Of a stretch of DNA of 64,000 bases, positions 46,743 to 60,039 are shown in pieces (position 1 is the first letter of the stretch; each line of letters starts with the position of its first letter). The translations under genes were made by a program, and so were the position numbers. Origin of the DNA: Cephalopachus bancanus (lineage: Eukaryota > Chordata > Mammalia > Primates > Tarsiidae); contig JAPVLO010000073.1 in the NCBI GenBank assembly GCA_027257055.1, positions 8,823,001 to 8,887,000 on the forward strand. Direction: 5' to 3'. The notes under the pieces are model-generated. The model saw only the letters and a program-made list of their open reading frames with translations, was not told where the DNA came from and searched no databases.

Positions 46743-47440
46743 ATTAAAGGACATGATAACTTAAGAGACTTCTTTTAATGTCTGAATGTAACATACATGT
46801 TATGCAAATGAAGGGTTTATGAATATATTTGGCAACAAATAAGATAAAAGTATTTTATATTTGCATTTCTTCAAGTTCACACGACTTTGTAGACTGATAA
46901 TTTAGGTGAAAATGTTTTTTTGGAAATTACTTTTTTCTTTCTGGGAAAACAATCTGAGCAGAAATAAAAGTAGACTGACTACTCTGATGTTTTTAAAATT
47001 CAAGGTAGGTTGACACCTGGTCTGTGTTAGAAGAATCAACTTCTTCACATTCTTGTTTGATTCCCTGATAAGTTGGACGTGGTTTGTTTCAATATTTACA
47101 ACACTTCTGCCAATTTCACACTGTCTCTTTGGATATCTGGTCACATTTTGATGCTCTTTTAGCCTCTCTTTATGCTTTGAATCCCACAGAGTTATTATTT
47201 CTAGGAATTGGTGGTAGGATCAATAAAACCACAGAAATTTAGAATATTGCTTTTCTGTGGCCCATTCCTCTAGGGACAAGAGAATCAATCAAAATAAAAA
47301 AAAATCCTTACCACATTTATCTATAAACAGAATGTGCTGACTTAGAATAAATCATGGGATAATTTAACTTGGACACTGTGATTCTGGCCTCTGAACTTTT
47401 GTCTGTGAATCCTGTCTTTCTTCTCTTTGCCAAGTTTAAT
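46743..47440. other. Unassigned sequence
   Basis: An 80-codon minus-strand frame at 46902-47144 has no recognisable domain. Confidence 0.3.
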
Positions 47441-47650
47441 TACTATCTAAGGCCCAGCTGAGGTTCCATTTCATCTAGTAAGTCTTTTCTGACCCCTTCA
47501 AGTGCACATTTATCCTTTGCCCTCCGAATTCTTAAACCATTTTATGACATATATAATTGATCATGAGTGAACTTGTAACATAGTCTATATATTATTTTAT
47601 GCAATGTTTTTGTCTTCATCTTCCTGTATTTGAAGGTAATTACTATTCAT
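47441..47650 (+). repeat. L2-like LINE fragment
   Basis: 'aaggcccagctgaggttccatttcatctagtaagtcttttctgacccc ... tgccctccgaattc' follows the L2 3' pattern (caaatgtcacctcctctaagaagccttccctgacc). Confidence 0.6.
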
Positions 47651-47659
47651 TTCTTTTCT

Positions 47660-47990
47660 CTCATTCATTCAGGTATTGATTAGGCATATACTCTGTGCCA
47701 GGCACTATGCTAAGAGATGATAAATAATGGTGAAGTAAACAGAAATGGTCCCTGCCCTTATATAGCTAGAGTGGCAGGACATTGTGCATCAAGCAAAATA
47801 TATGCAAATGTATAAGAATGTGATGAGTTTTTTAATAGAAAGGAATGGGCTTTATAAAAGAAGAATGGTACGTGGTACTTGGTTAATTTTGGGTGGTTAG
47901 GGAAAAATCTCTTTGTCAAAAGGTAGTTGAGCTATGAAGTCTAGGAGGCAGAAGACTATCGAAACATTCAATGACCTATATCCTTAAGAG
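47660..47990 (+). repeat. Ancient mammal-wide repeat, family uncertain
   Basis: 'cattcaggtattgattaggcatatactctgtgccaggcactatgctaagagatgataaataatggtgaagtaaacagaaatggtccctgcccttatatagc' is a widely repeated mammalian motif (tgtgccaggcactgttctagg ... ccctgccctcatgg). The same family seems to recur near 54.36-54.7 and 56.33-56.75 kb. Confidence 0.5.
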
Positions 47991-48394
47991 TATAAGGCAA
48001 ACATAAAGATGTGCTAGGATGAAAGTTCTCAAACTACTGGTATTTGAAACCATTTGTGTGCCTACTAAAAATGCAGATTTCTGGACCTTAATGTCAGAAA
48101 TTCAGAAAGTGATTCTTTCTGATGTAAGTTGCTGTGGCTCCTCTCCATGAAATATAGGTCTCAGCAGTCAATTTTTTCTTTTTAAGAAAATGTTATGAGA
48201 AATGAAGGTGAGCAACTGCAGAAGGAAAAGTAGAAATACAGATGTATGGCATGTTTGGACCCGTAAGAATTTTTTGGACAATAGAATGTGAATTAAGCTC
48301 TGAAATATTAAAATGTTAGCTATTAAACTCTAAATTGCAAAAGTCTCAACTTGATTTCTTAACATCAAGGAATAGATGGTAATATGAATGTCTT

Positions 48395-48500
48395 TGAAGA
48401 CATTAACTCTGCCTTATAGAACTCTTCATCCTGCACAGTATTTTGCACAGTACTTGTCATATAGTTGGTGATTTATATGTGTTAAATGCATGAATGAATG
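48395..48500 (+). repeat. L2-like LINE 3' fragment
   Basis: 'ctgcacagtattttgcacagtacttgtcatatagttggtgatttatatgtgttaaatgcatgaatgaatg' resembles the L2 3' end (tagcacagtgcctggcacatagtaggtgctcaataaatatttgttgaatgaatg). Confidence 0.6.
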
Positions 48501-48779
48501 CATTAATGAATATTTTCCTGATGCCTTGTATCTTGCTCTAATTTTTCCCAACACACTTATCATCTTCTACCACACAGCTTGGAGGAGAGGCAGGGTCCTG
48601 ATCGCTCTAATGACTGATGCATTGCCTTTTGAAATAATTTGAATAAAATAATGTCTGGAAGAGAGCAATGAATAATCCCTCAAAAATGATCTTCAATCTA
48701 TACCCTCATAGCACTTTGTAACCAAAATGTAGTATATTTCTTTATAAGAAATATAGTATTTTTTTTAGTATTATATTTC

Positions 48780-48895
48780 TTTCTAACTGGACTGTGAACT
48801 CTTCAAAGACAGGGATTGTGCCTTATTTATCTTTCATATAGAGTATAGAGTCATTAACTGGATTTTATTTGGTTAGTGCTCAAAAAATTTATTTT
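48780..48895 (+). repeat. L2-like LINE 3' fragment
   Basis: 'ctggactgtgaactcttcaaagacagggattgtgccttatttatcttt' matches the L2 motif (ctgtgagctccttgagggcagggactgtg...cttgttcatctttg). Confidence 0.6.
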
Positions 48896-50406
48896 TAATT
48901 GAGCTGAATTACAATGGTGATATTGCAACTATTTTGTCACCTGGATTGGGACAATTTTTGAGATAAAGAACCTTATTAATACTTCTAAATTCTTACAATT
49001 GTACACTTCTTTCTCCTTCCTACTTATAATGGCATATAGGAAAACAGGATTTGATGGCACATGAACCATTTATGAGAAGGGAGACTGCTCCCCACTTGTA
49101 GAGCTAAGATTTGGTTATAGCACAGGGTTATATGACAGATACTGGGGTGCCTCATTTGAGAGACTTCAAACCTAATTTAGCAACTCAGATAAACTCAGCC
49201 TAAAGACTTGTTGAATTCTTAACAACTTGATGCCAAAAGCAGGAAAACGAGCCAATATTAGATGATGATTGTTTTTTACTGTGTTCATTCAAGGCCTAAG
49301 GAAAACATGCAAATTGGTAAAGAATGACCTTAGAATTGTGAGCTGAATGGTCTAAAGCACAATATCAGGATATTTGAGAGTTGACTCAATTAAATCTAGA
49401 GCTCTATTCTGAGGATAATGGCAATGGAAATAAAGTGAGAGAGATATGGTTGTGTCTAATTTGTAACTCAGCCAGGTGGCATTTGGCCAAGAGAGATTAG
49501 CACACACGTGAATATTGGAGACTGAACCATACTGAAAGACATGGGTAACGGAATCTAGATGGTTGGTAAGGAGGGAGGCCATAAACTGTGGTTTATGTCA
49601 GAACTTCAGGACTAGAGGAGGACTGAGACATTTGAAAACTGGTCAAATTGAGGTAGAAATTATGCCCGATCATTGTTCAACAGAAAATTTCTGATTAACT
49701 TGCTTCCCTGATTTATTGATATAAATATATAAAGAGTCACTTTATGCATGTGGATGGCTATAGAATGTACCTACACAGTTCACTTAAATTACACTAATTT
49801 GATTGTAGTATGAATGGCCTTTCTTGTTTTGAAACAAAAGAGTAGGCAGAAGCAATATTAACTTGCTTCGTTAAAAAATACATTGCCTTGGCAGCCTTAG
49901 TATTATTTTACAGAAAAGCAACTCTCCTTTGGATACCACTAAATCTTGTTTATAAAGAATATTTTAAATTTCCCTTTAAGAAATCTTAAATAGATGATTT
50001 TGTGTCAGCTGGTGCCTAGCCCTTCATCAAGTTCTTTTTAAATTTGATTTTCCTGTTTCCTTTCCTTGCTCCACAGAGCCCTTCCTTAATTATCAGATTA
50101 CAGTGTTCAGCATGATTCCTGGAATTGTTCTCTTTTGCCAACCAGAAAGAAAACAGACCATTGACATATGTAAGACTGTACCTTTGTATTTAATGATTCC
50201 CCAATTAGTGTCCCAGTCAATCTCAGGAACTGCATCTGAAACAATCCGTGAGCAAACTTTCCTTTTATGATGCTCCCTAATCTCTCTTCCACTGCTGGCT
50301 TTATTCATGAATTGTAAAGCAGGATTTTGGTGAAACAGTCCTAGATAATGTCATGTAAATATCAGATCCTTGTGTGTAGCTTCCTTATTTGGTGAATTTG
50401 TTTTAC

Positions 50407-50408
<2 letters not shown>
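48896..50408. other. Unassigned unique-looking sequence
   Basis: Frames up to 76 codons only; no repeat assigned. Confidence 0.3.

Positions 50409-50456
<48 letters not shown>
50409..50456 (+). repeat. (TG)n microsatellite
   Basis: About 24 uninterrupted TG units, the longest pure dinucleotide tract in the window. Confidence 0.97.
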
Positions 50457-50457
<1 letters not shown>

Positions 50458-52060
50458 GAATTAAGTATGCATATGTCCTGCTTTTTGCTTCTGGGACTGA
50501 CAAAGTTCATTTCATTAATTAGATAGACATCAGTCTGCTGAAGGTGCTGAAAAATACTTCGGCCAAAAACCAGAGCATCATGTCAGTACTGGGACATGGA
50601 TGTACAATCTGTGTAGTCACAGAGGCCTATGGTCAAAAGGATTCTGCATTTGATTTAATACTCCGCTGTTGTTGTTTTGACTCTCTGGACAGTTTTATAT
50701 TTGAACTTGTGTTTTGTAAGGGCAGTGTGATGGGACAATGGAGAATGTGTGTGGGTGGAAGAGATAAGCACAAAATCTATGCCCACACTTCTGGCTACTG
50801 CATTTGCTTATCGTGTTTGTGATGCTCCATGTGAGTACAGAATTCTGGTAGGTAGGTCCATAGAATGTGGACTTTAGTGAGTACAGGGTAAGTGTGTTTC
50901 ATCTAGGACTGAATAAGCAGGGGAGTACTGACTGCCCTGAGATACCACACTTGCTATTCAAACCAGAGTTTGGTTCAAATGTAAAAGGAAGAACATGGCA
51001 TTATAAGACACATGAATGACCAAGGAACCAAATCATATCCTGACTTATTCATATTACTTCCCTGAGTTAGACAACCACATGTGCTTAAAATGATGACATA
51101 GAAGGAATGGGAGATGGCGCATCCCACCATTCCTTTTCTTTTCACTCCTCTACTCATTAGGAAGCTTAAAGTAGAGAATGTTAGTAGCGTGTGCACATAT
51201 CAAGAAATGAGATAAAAAAAAGTTGAGTTAGTTTTGTACAGTATTTTCATTTTTCTGCTAAGAACAACATGCATTTACATATACATGCTATGAAATATGG
51301 ATTGTGTAATCTTGGTGGTTCTGCATATAAGTTTGAATGCTCATATATTTTCTACTTAGAGTAAAGATTGTACAAAATAATGAGGAATGGTTAAATTCAT
51401 GCTAATAATAAACATTTCATCAATTTTTTTTTAATGTTGAATGACACTCAACAGCAGATAAAAACATCATGACAAGCTAAGAGAAAGACAAGGAAGAAAT
51501 GAAAAAGCTTTGTTTTAGCACCTTTAACAACACCTTGTTTCTGCTCGTTGAACAAGGAACCCCACAATTTTATTTACCCTGGGCTCTGAAAATTTTGTAG
51601 CCTGCCCTGCAGAATGTTCTCAGGATCACTTCCATTATCTCTTTTATTCATCATGGATCCCCTAAAAGTGTTTGCAGCCCTGAAAAGAGGCAGAATGAAA
51701 AGATTCTCTGGTGAACCCCCACAGTGCCAGACCATGTTATATAGGCTTGCTTCTTCCATCTGTGGGAAGCATAGTCTTTGTAGAAAATCCTCCTCTTTTA
51801 CAGATGCAGACTCCAGATGGGGAGGTACACAGGTCTCTTTACATTCTTTTTCCTATGCCTTTTCCTCATCCACAGTTAATGGAAGTCCTACCATATCTTG
51901 GTTTCCAGAAGCCTTTAAAGTAAAAATGAGGTGGATTTTTGCTTGTTTCAAATGATGTATCAATTATAGATTATCAGCAACTAAGAGCATGTGGTTGGAG
52001 TTTTAGAGTTGCAGTTACTGACATACAATAGCTTTTTGATGTCAAGATACTGAGCCTAGA
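50457..52060. other. Unassigned sequence with overlapping frames on both strands
   Basis: A 92-codon frame (50544-50822) and a 113-codon frame (51614-51955) lie on the plus strand, with a 61-codon frame opposite (51759-51574). None has a domain I recognise. No splice structure is apparent. Confidence 0.3.
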
Positions 52061-52067
52061 GCAATAT

Positions 52068-52125
<58 letters not shown>

Positions 52126-52191
52126 AAGAGAGACAGAGGCAATATCATTTTGTGTGTGTGTGTGTGGTGTGTGTGTGTGTGTGTGTGTATG

Positions 52192-52224
<33 letters not shown>
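52056..52224 (+). repeat. Duplicated compound microsatellite (TG)n(AG)n
   Basis: Two tandem units, each 'gcaatatc' + (TG)n + (AG)n: the first starts at about 52059, the second at about 52139. The second has a TGG interruption and a 'tatgta' before the (AG)n run. Confidence 0.93.
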
Positions 52225-52228
<4 letters not shown>

Positions 52229-52281
52229 AGAAGATGTTTTAGTAGTGATAGGAGATCAGGAGATAGTGGGTAGTATGATGG

Positions 52282-52815
52282 GAGGCCTCAAAAAAACTAG
52301 AATTCATTTGCAAAAAAAAGTGTATTTATTCTCACATGTTTAAATTTCAATCACCTTCAAAGTACTCATTTGATGCAATAAACCTATTGAGATGCTTTTT
52401 TCCACTGCTCAAAACTGTTTTTGAGCTTGTCAATTTTGATGCCTTTTAGCACTTCTGCCATTTTTTGTTTCTTTCTTCCACATTGGCGAAACATTTCCCA
52501 TTGAGGACTATTTTCACTGGTAAAACAAACAAACAAACAAATGAAAAGTCACTTGGGGTGAGATTGGGTGAATAGGGAGGATAGAGCATGGGGTCATGCT
52601 GTTTTTGGACCAGAACTGCTGAACACTTAGTGAAGTGTGGGTAGATGTGCTAGTAAACCACCCATCATAGAATGGACAAATGCGCTGAAAGACTCCAAAA
52701 AAAGTCCACTGAAGCCAAATGCAGCCTTAAACAACAATACTGGCTGGTACACTGATGCTGATGGGTTTCTAGAACACTTACCTAGTCTGCCCTCCAAAAG
52801 AAAATGCAGTTTTTT
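52282..52815 (-). mobile_element. Mariner-like DNA transposon relic, copy 2
   Basis: The minus-strand reading around 52590-52540 gives YPPYSPNLTPSDF, matching the mariner transposase signature PPYSPDLAPSDF, whose final Asp (here 52548-52550) is the third metal-binding residue of the D,D34D triad. Downstream text (gatgccttttagcacttctgcc, read in reverse) encodes the usual C-terminal region. The N-terminal domain and the first two catalytic Asp residues are absent. It parallels copy 1 at 7080-7620. Confidence 0.7.
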
Positions 52816-54359
52816 GGGGGGAATCCCCTATATATTCTTTGTCTTCCCCTCCATTTTTCTACAACAAGTCTGCCCCAGCTATAAGAAACTTATGAAAATG
52901 ATTTTCTTCATTTGAAAACCATAGGGTATATATTCTAACTTTTAAAATGTTGTTTTCTTATAAATGTAAAAATATACAGACTACTTTGGGAAGCATAGGA
53001 AAAATATGGAGATGAAAGAAAAAAATTGCTGAGTTTATCACTGAGTTAACCAGTGTTAACACTGTGGTGTATTTTAATTTTGTCTCTTCCTGTCTTCCTC
53101 CCTCCCATTCTTCTCTTTCTCCTCCTATCTTTTTATCCTGTTCCTTTCCCTTTTTTCAAATTACATTCTCTTTTCACATGTATATGTGTATATATATATT
53201 TCCTCCCACACAGGGTGGATTAATATTTTTATATGGTTTTGTCACCTGCCTTTTTCCTTAATATTATGTGAGCACTTCCAATGTCACTCACTTGTCTCTA
53301 AAAATAACATTTTAAAGGTTGCATCAGAATAGCACTTGTATAGAAGTGCAGTAATTTACAAATCAGTTTCTTATAGTGGTACATGTAGCTAATTTACAAT
53401 GTAGTCTTCAACGGTTGCATAGGTACATTGCCTATAACTATTTAAAAAAACTATTTAGAAACTCTCATAGAGGATAGTTGAGTCTATTATATATTGAACT
53501 AAGAAGTGACCAATCTGGTATTTTCTGCAATTTTAGGATTTAGATTATAGTTCAGTCAATTTAATCAATTGTGTGATGACTGAGAATTTAAAATGACTAA
53601 AAATAGAATTGATTCAAACAGTCAATTTTATCTCCCTAAATAGAAACAGCTTCAGTCATCACAAGATTAATCAGTTAGGTGTTAACATAAACCAATAAAG
53701 CAGAGAGACTTTGGATTAAGAACTTTATATCATTTAAAGATTCAGCCCATTATCCTTTCCATGGAAGTGCCCTTAGGCTTTCAAATTAATTGCATGTGGT
53801 TTAAGAAGATTTAAGATGAGGGCGATACACTCAGCAGAGAGCGAACTTGACCATTGCTATCTTACTTTAATTAATCTCTTTATTCTCTGTCTCTCAGTTC
53901 ACTCAACACCTGAATCAAAAAAAGTAAGATCAAGTTCTTTTGAGTTGAGGAAACAATTGAGTTACAAAGTAATCTGATAGAGGGAGGATCAAGGACTGTA
54001 AAACTTAGAATTCCTAACAAGTGGACCTGAATTGAACATCCTTTTACACCTGATTTTTCATGCTTCAGTGGCAGACTTTTCTTCCAGCTTCCCTGGATTG
54101 TGCCCTTAACCCCTTGGGGTTTGTGAACACAAAGCTTTCTCCCTTTGACTTACAGCCTAGGCTAGTATTCTAAAAATGATCAAGTTCAAAAAACTACTCC
54201 TTTTTTAAACTCTGTAAGAATTTAAGGCTCCTTTAGAAACCAAAATCCTCTTGGGATGACTGAAAAGTTGTTCTTTTTTTTCCATAGCAACCCTTTCATT
54301 GTATGCTGAAAACTCATTTAGATTATAAGTACTTTCGTGCATACATTCATTCATCTGCC
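52816..54359. other. Unassigned AT-rich sequence
   Basis: Contains a pyrimidine-rich stretch near 53080-53160 and a (TA)n-like run near 53180-53200. No gene. Confidence 0.3.
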
Positions 54360-54720
54360 TTAAAAATATTTATTGACAACTTACTATGCGTCTGGTCCCA
54401 TGTTAGGGGAATAAAAACAACAGATTATTTTCTTTGGGAGCTCATTTGCTAGGAAGAAAGAGACACTGATCATATGATCAAAGTGAAATTGCAAATATGA
54501 AACACATTGGAAAGAGAAGTGGTTGGTGCTATGAAGGTCTATAATAGAGGGATAATAGTTACTGAATAGATTGGAAGATGTGTAGAGGTGCACCGAGGGA
54601 AGAGGCTGGGGAAGAAAGCATTTCCAAAAAGGTAATAACACTGGCAAAGGCTGTGAGGTGAAACATTGTAACAAGTGAGTGTGTGATCCAATCAGAGTGA
54701 CATTTATAAAAGCTTGTACT
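54360..54720 (+). repeat. Ancient mammal-wide repeat, family uncertain
   Basis: 'aatatttattgacaacttactatgcgtctggtcccatgttagg ... aatagattggaagatgtgtagagg ... aagcatttccaaaaagg ... ggcaaaggctgtgaggtg' shows the order seen in a common ancient repeat. I do not name it. Confidence 0.45.
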
Positions 54721-55058
54721 GGCTGCAGTGAGCAAAATGGATGAGTTTCTAGGTTTCAAAGCTGTGAGCTTCTGAGTTGGTGGTGAAACCCTTGTTATAA
54801 AGCGACCTTAGAGGTGGCACAAAACTATCACATAAAAATGTTGTTAAACACTTCCAATAATACACTATATTATTTACAATGCATCTTACTGTGAGCAGGA
54901 AAATAGAATGAAAATAAAAAGATGATTGTAACATTAAAGACTCTGAGAAAAACCACATTTTACACAGACAGCACGTAGAAAGTCTGATAAGGAAAGACAA
55001 AACATAGTAGTTTCAAAAAATATTCCACTCACACATGTGTCAGACTAGGATGGTGATG
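54721..55058. other. Unassigned sequence
   Basis: An 83-codon minus-strand frame (55000-54749) has no recognisable domain. Nothing assigned. Confidence 0.3.
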
Positions 55059-55368
55059 GTGAAAAAGATTTTTTTTTTTGGGTTGGAGTCTCACTCTGTC
55101 GCCCAGACTGGAGTGCAGTGGCCACTCCCGGTCACCGCAGCCTCGACCTGCTGGGCTCCGGCAATCCTTCTGCCTCAGCCTTCCAAGGAGCTGGAACTAC
55201 AGGCGTGCGCTACCACGCCCGGCTAATTTTTTTTTTATTTATTGTAGAGATGAGGTCTCGCTGCCCAGGCGGGTCTCGAACCCGTGGGCTCAGGCAATCC
55301 ACTCACCTCAGCCTCCCAAAGGCGCGGGATTACAGGCTGAGCCACCGAGCCCAGCGTGAAAAAGATTT
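55059..55368 (-). mobile_element. Young full-length Alu dimer with 13-bp TSD
   Basis: Body 55072-55355; flanks 55059-55071 and 55356-55368 are identical (GTGAAAAAGATTT). It keeps CpG-rich motifs (tgtcgcccag, cgtgcgctaccacgcccggc), so it is among the youngest here. It defines the local subfamily: 'gggttggagtctc', 'tttattgtagagatgaggtctcgctgcccaggcggg', 'aggctgagccaccgag'. Confidence 0.97.
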
Positions 55369-56320
55369 GAGAGAGACACTGTTCTAGGTAGTGTGAAAGT
55401 TGCAGATGCCAGGATGAGATCACTTTTGCCGACGCACACAAAATAGGGCTTGGGAAGGCATGAAGGAGAGGAGGGTCATGTTTACATGTCTGAGATAAGA
55501 ACTGTTTCCAAGGATTTTTTAAAAACCACCCAAGAAACACTTTTATGTTCTTTATGCATCTCCAACTCTGACAAAGTTTATCGCTGAACATTCTTTAGAA
55601 ATGTAGTGATTCAGATAATATGTTCTCAGAAGAACATTTGCCCAGTAATGACATTTCACCAATGAACTGACAAAAACTCTGGTTTTGAACTTCTGGAACC
55701 AATAAATTCTTCTAAGCAGCTTGTGTAAACCTTTCCCTTTTTTGCTAATAAAACTTCCCTTTACCCTTCCCTCACCAGATGCTCTGTTGACTCGCCATTC
55801 CAGGCATTATAATAGTTATTTTTAATTCTTAAGTAAGCTCAACATATTTAGAGTTAGTTTTCTCTACTATCTTTTTTTCCAGTTGATAGTACTAAATATG
55901 CAGCAAATGACAACAGAGTAATTGCTCTCAAGGAATTTAAAGTCAGGTTCAGACACATGATCAATCCCTTACGTCACAGAACAACATGTATTACAACAAG
56001 TGAGCACAAAAAGCATAAGAAAACACACAGGACAGGGCATTCAACAGGATGGGCCATTTGCAAGGTTTCATAGAGGAGATTATGCTGAATGTGAGTAAAG
56101 AAGAGTGACTAAAAATTTCCTAAGTGATTGTTGAGGGGAAAACGCCAAAGAGGCAAAGGAAAAGAAAAAGTGAAGGCATGATGCTATGTTAAGGAGATTG
56201 TTAAAGTTATTTGCAATGCTTTCCAAAAGCAGGTTTGGGAATCACATTTTTCTTGGTCCATAAAAAAATGAGAAAAAACAAGAATGAGGAAAAGGACATA
56301 GACGTTTTTCAAGAACTGGG
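55369..56320. other. Unassigned sequence
   Basis: No gene or confident repeat. Confidence 0.3.
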
Positions 56321-56760
56321 TTCCCCAAATGTTGGGAATACAGCAGTAAGTAAAGGTTCTGCTGTTCCAGGCTTGCATTCTAATGGGGGAAGACAACTCG
56401 TAAACAAATGAGTGATGAGTTCTTTCAAATAGTGATAAGTGCTTTGAAGAAAAATAAAGCTGTATAAAGGAAAGTGACTGGAGGCAATATTTTAGATACT
56501 GTGGTAGGCATTTTTGCTGAGGTGACAGTTAGATGGAGACCTTAATGAAGTGAAAAAGTGAGACATGTCACTATCTGGACAAATATCTGTTCCCGGTAGA
56601 GTGAACAACAAGGCAAAAGTTCAGAGGCAGAAAAATGTTTGGCATGTTTAAAGAAGGTAAGAAGAACAGTGAAACTGGAGTAAAGAAAGTGAGAAAGAGA
56701 AGAGTAAGATTTGAATATGAACACAGCTGATAACCTGGTCATACAGGTTACACTTTTGCC
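56321..56760 (+). repeat. Ancient mammal-wide repeat, family uncertain
   Basis: 'gggaatacagcagtaagtaaag ... ttgcattctaatgggggaagacaactcgtaaacaaatgagtg ... aatagtgataagtgctttgaagaaaaataaagc ... ggcaaaagttcagaggcag ... ggcatgtttaaagaagg' matches a very common ancient mammalian motif series. It is the best-preserved copy in this window. Confidence 0.6.
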
Positions 56761-59700
56761 TCACATTTTCTTATAGGAGGTCAAAACAGGGAATTTGGAT
56801 TTTATTCTATGTTGAAAGCTCTTTGTTTCCCTGAGTGTACTCTTCTGAGCACCTGAGAAAAAAAATGTTCTCTTAAAAAATAGACTCATGGAAAAATAAA
56901 TTATGAAGTTCAGTGTTCTACCTCCCTTTGGGGGCAAATTCAGTACTTAGCATAGTTCTTTCCAGTAGAAAACCCGGTACAAGAAGTTATATTCTGATTA
57001 TTTTGAGAAGTGAGCCCAAGGAACAGAAATGAACTGGAAACAAGGAAACATGGAATGATAAACTGATGGTGCTTTATTGAGTTGATAGCTACAACATGGT
57101 GTCTAGAACTGTGTAAAACTCCATTTAGGGTATGACCAATGGAAGATGTTATTGCTTTAGGACTAGGCATTATTCTTCAATTAATCTGAAATAAAAGAAC
57201 ATTGTTTTTGGTAGTCACTTCACACTTTTGAGCTTAGAGTCAATTATAACTCCCCAGTCTTTGCCCCACTGGTAGTAATATAATACGTAGGCACTTCTCT
57301 GTCCTGCAGCTGGAGACTTAATATGAATGTCCTGGGCAGCTACTAGCAATTAAGTTACTTTAGTTGAGTCACTCTTGACTTTGTGCATCTGTTTCTTTAT
57401 TTAAACTTAAAGGGGTTGGAATAATGCTAAGACGATTTTTACTCACTTGGTATTTCTAAGAATTACTTTTAATGTATATGTTTTCTTCTAAACTTATCCT
57501 TTTTTTTTTAAGAATCAAATGAAGGATTTTCAGCCTAACTAAGTGTTACTTTGTTGGAACTCAGGTATCAATAAAGCCCTTTTTAGGATTTTGAATCCTA
57601 CTCCTCATCCTGGCACTTCTTAGCTGCATTATGCATGAAAATCTCATCAAATGTCATGACTGTTCCTATACAAGAGATTGATAAATACGTGGTATAAAAT
57701 TTCTTTCATATTTTGATCCTGGGGGACAAGTCTAGGAGGACAGAGAAGATTACATTGAACAACCAATCCTATATATGATAATTAAGCACATATGATAAAC
57801 AATAGACAAACATCAATGTCTAATGGAGGAACTCAATATACATAAACAGCAAAACAAAAGTTTTTAAAATCCTCAAAACAAATTTGTAATAAAAGATGGA
57901 ATAGTGAGAAAGATTCTTTTTTATGGATATCATTCTTATGAGTAATAGCAGCAAACATTGAGATATAATCTAATTAGTTTAAATCTAAGAATATTTTTTC
58001 ATTCTATATTTTCTATTAGACAGTGAGATATTTTTCAATATCTTATAGAAGCTTGATTATTCTCCAGAGCCTAATATCTGCCAAACAGCTCACTACTTTA
58101 AATTATGTTATACCCTCTGTGGAACAGTAATATGTCACTGTTGACCTCCATTTTAATATGAGAAAGGATTTCATTAATATCCTTTTCTTAACCATAACTC
58201 TCATTAATATGTATAAGTCAAATGAGTTGATTTGCACTACCTGGATTTCATAAAGAAGAGAAACTAGGAAGTCATGAAATAAAGGCTATATCTAAATATA
58301 CAGTAAGTTGCTCAACAATGCATACTAAAAATGAATTTCTCATAGGGAAACATCAGCCAGAATTCTCCAGCCAAGTAATTCCGGCAGAATGTAAAGTTGT
58401 GTTTTCTAGCATCAGGAGTTCTCAACTGAAAAGAGAGCTCAACAAAATAAGAAGTGTTTGAATTAAGGCCAGGTGACAAGAAATAAAACTAGTATTTTAT
58501 GTGGACTTACTTAAACATTCCAACACCCTTTAAAAGCATTTCAATAACTCTGGTTTTATTTTAGAGTCTTCTCTCTGCCTCACAAATAATATAAGAAAAT
58601 TGGTTATACTAATTTCTTTTACATCATCCTATTTGGAATGATATCTCAGGTAGATTCTTTCCTTTCTTGCTCTGAAAGACAGCTTGGGACACTTATCAGA
58701 TGAACCTAAAATTTTTCAAATCTCAACTTTATTTTGTATTTTAGGATTATAGTAACATCTGCAAAGAAAAACATGAATATAAGGAAGATATGGAAATATG
58801 GCTTATGACTACTTAATGAATGTAGAATGTACAGGTTTTATTCTAAAGAACATTTCAATAGTATTTAGTTAAGAAGTTACTATGTATAATTTCTCTTCAC
58901 CTGTCTCCTGAGAGCAGATACGATTGCAATCATACAAACTTCTTTGATTCCACATCCTCATCTAATAATCTGTGAAGCAGTCTTAAATTAGTTTTCTCTC
59001 TGAGATGATAATCCCTCATGGAATTTTTAGAAAAAAAATCACATGGAAAACTCATTTAATTTAATTCATGCAGGTGTTCTACTACTTTCTGGAGATGATT
59101 CAAATGTGATGAAAACATGACTTCTCCTCATGAACTCTACAAGAAAAATCAGTAAGGGAGAAAAATAAGCCATAAGATAAAAGATAATCAAGAATGTGCT
59201 AAACACTATAAAAGATACACTTAGTTTTAGTACTTGAAAGGAATTGTAAGGAAAGGGGTTGAATCAGAGAAGCTTCATAAAGGAAAGGGACATTTGAGGG
59301 GATCTGATAAGCTTTGGATGGGGGAAGTTCAATTTAAGTAGAATAATCAGAGAAGAAGCAGAGAAATAGGAAATTGTAGACTATCTTCAGAGAATGGAGA
59401 ATCTGGATTATCTGAAGTATAGGGTTTTGAAGAGAAGAAATGAAAAATGATACTGGAGAAACTGGCCGTGGTCAGATTTTATATGAGTTGTAATGAGGCA
59501 AGGATGAATTGCACGCAGTGATAGCACATGCAGATTTTTCCTTAGAAGAATGGTAAGGGGAAAGCCATGCTATAGGAAGATTAATCTAAACTGGGAATAG
59601 GTACATTAAGAGAAGAGAGAGGCTATAGAAGGAAGAACAATTAGGAGGTAAGTGCAGTTTTAGGTGATAGTAATGAGAACTTTAAGACAATGGCAATGTG

Positions 59701-60039
59701 AATGATACCATATGTATCTATTGAAATTAGTGTAGCTTTACATGCCTGACAAATTGATTTTAGAAAGGAAATTGTGAACATGGGAAGGTTATATTTGTTA
59801 TTTTAGAGGATACAAATTTAAAGAGATCTACATTTTTTGATGTCTTCCTCACTCTCTTTTTAGATTATTAAAAAATGTTCTTATTTTAAAATAGGTTATT
59901 CATATCAGAAATATACCCTGATGTGTATTCAGTTTAAAATATGTTATAGCTCATGATAAAAATGTAGACCTACTATTTATATAAATTTCTCTATTTTTAT
60001 GCAGGAAGCATGAAGTACTCTTATGATCACATCTTGTCT
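56761..60039. other. Unassigned AT-rich sequence
   Basis: No frame over 80 codons. A loose likeness to the preceding repeat family occurs at about 59180-59680 (cactataaaagatacac ... gaggcaaggatgaattg). No gene. Confidence 0.3.
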
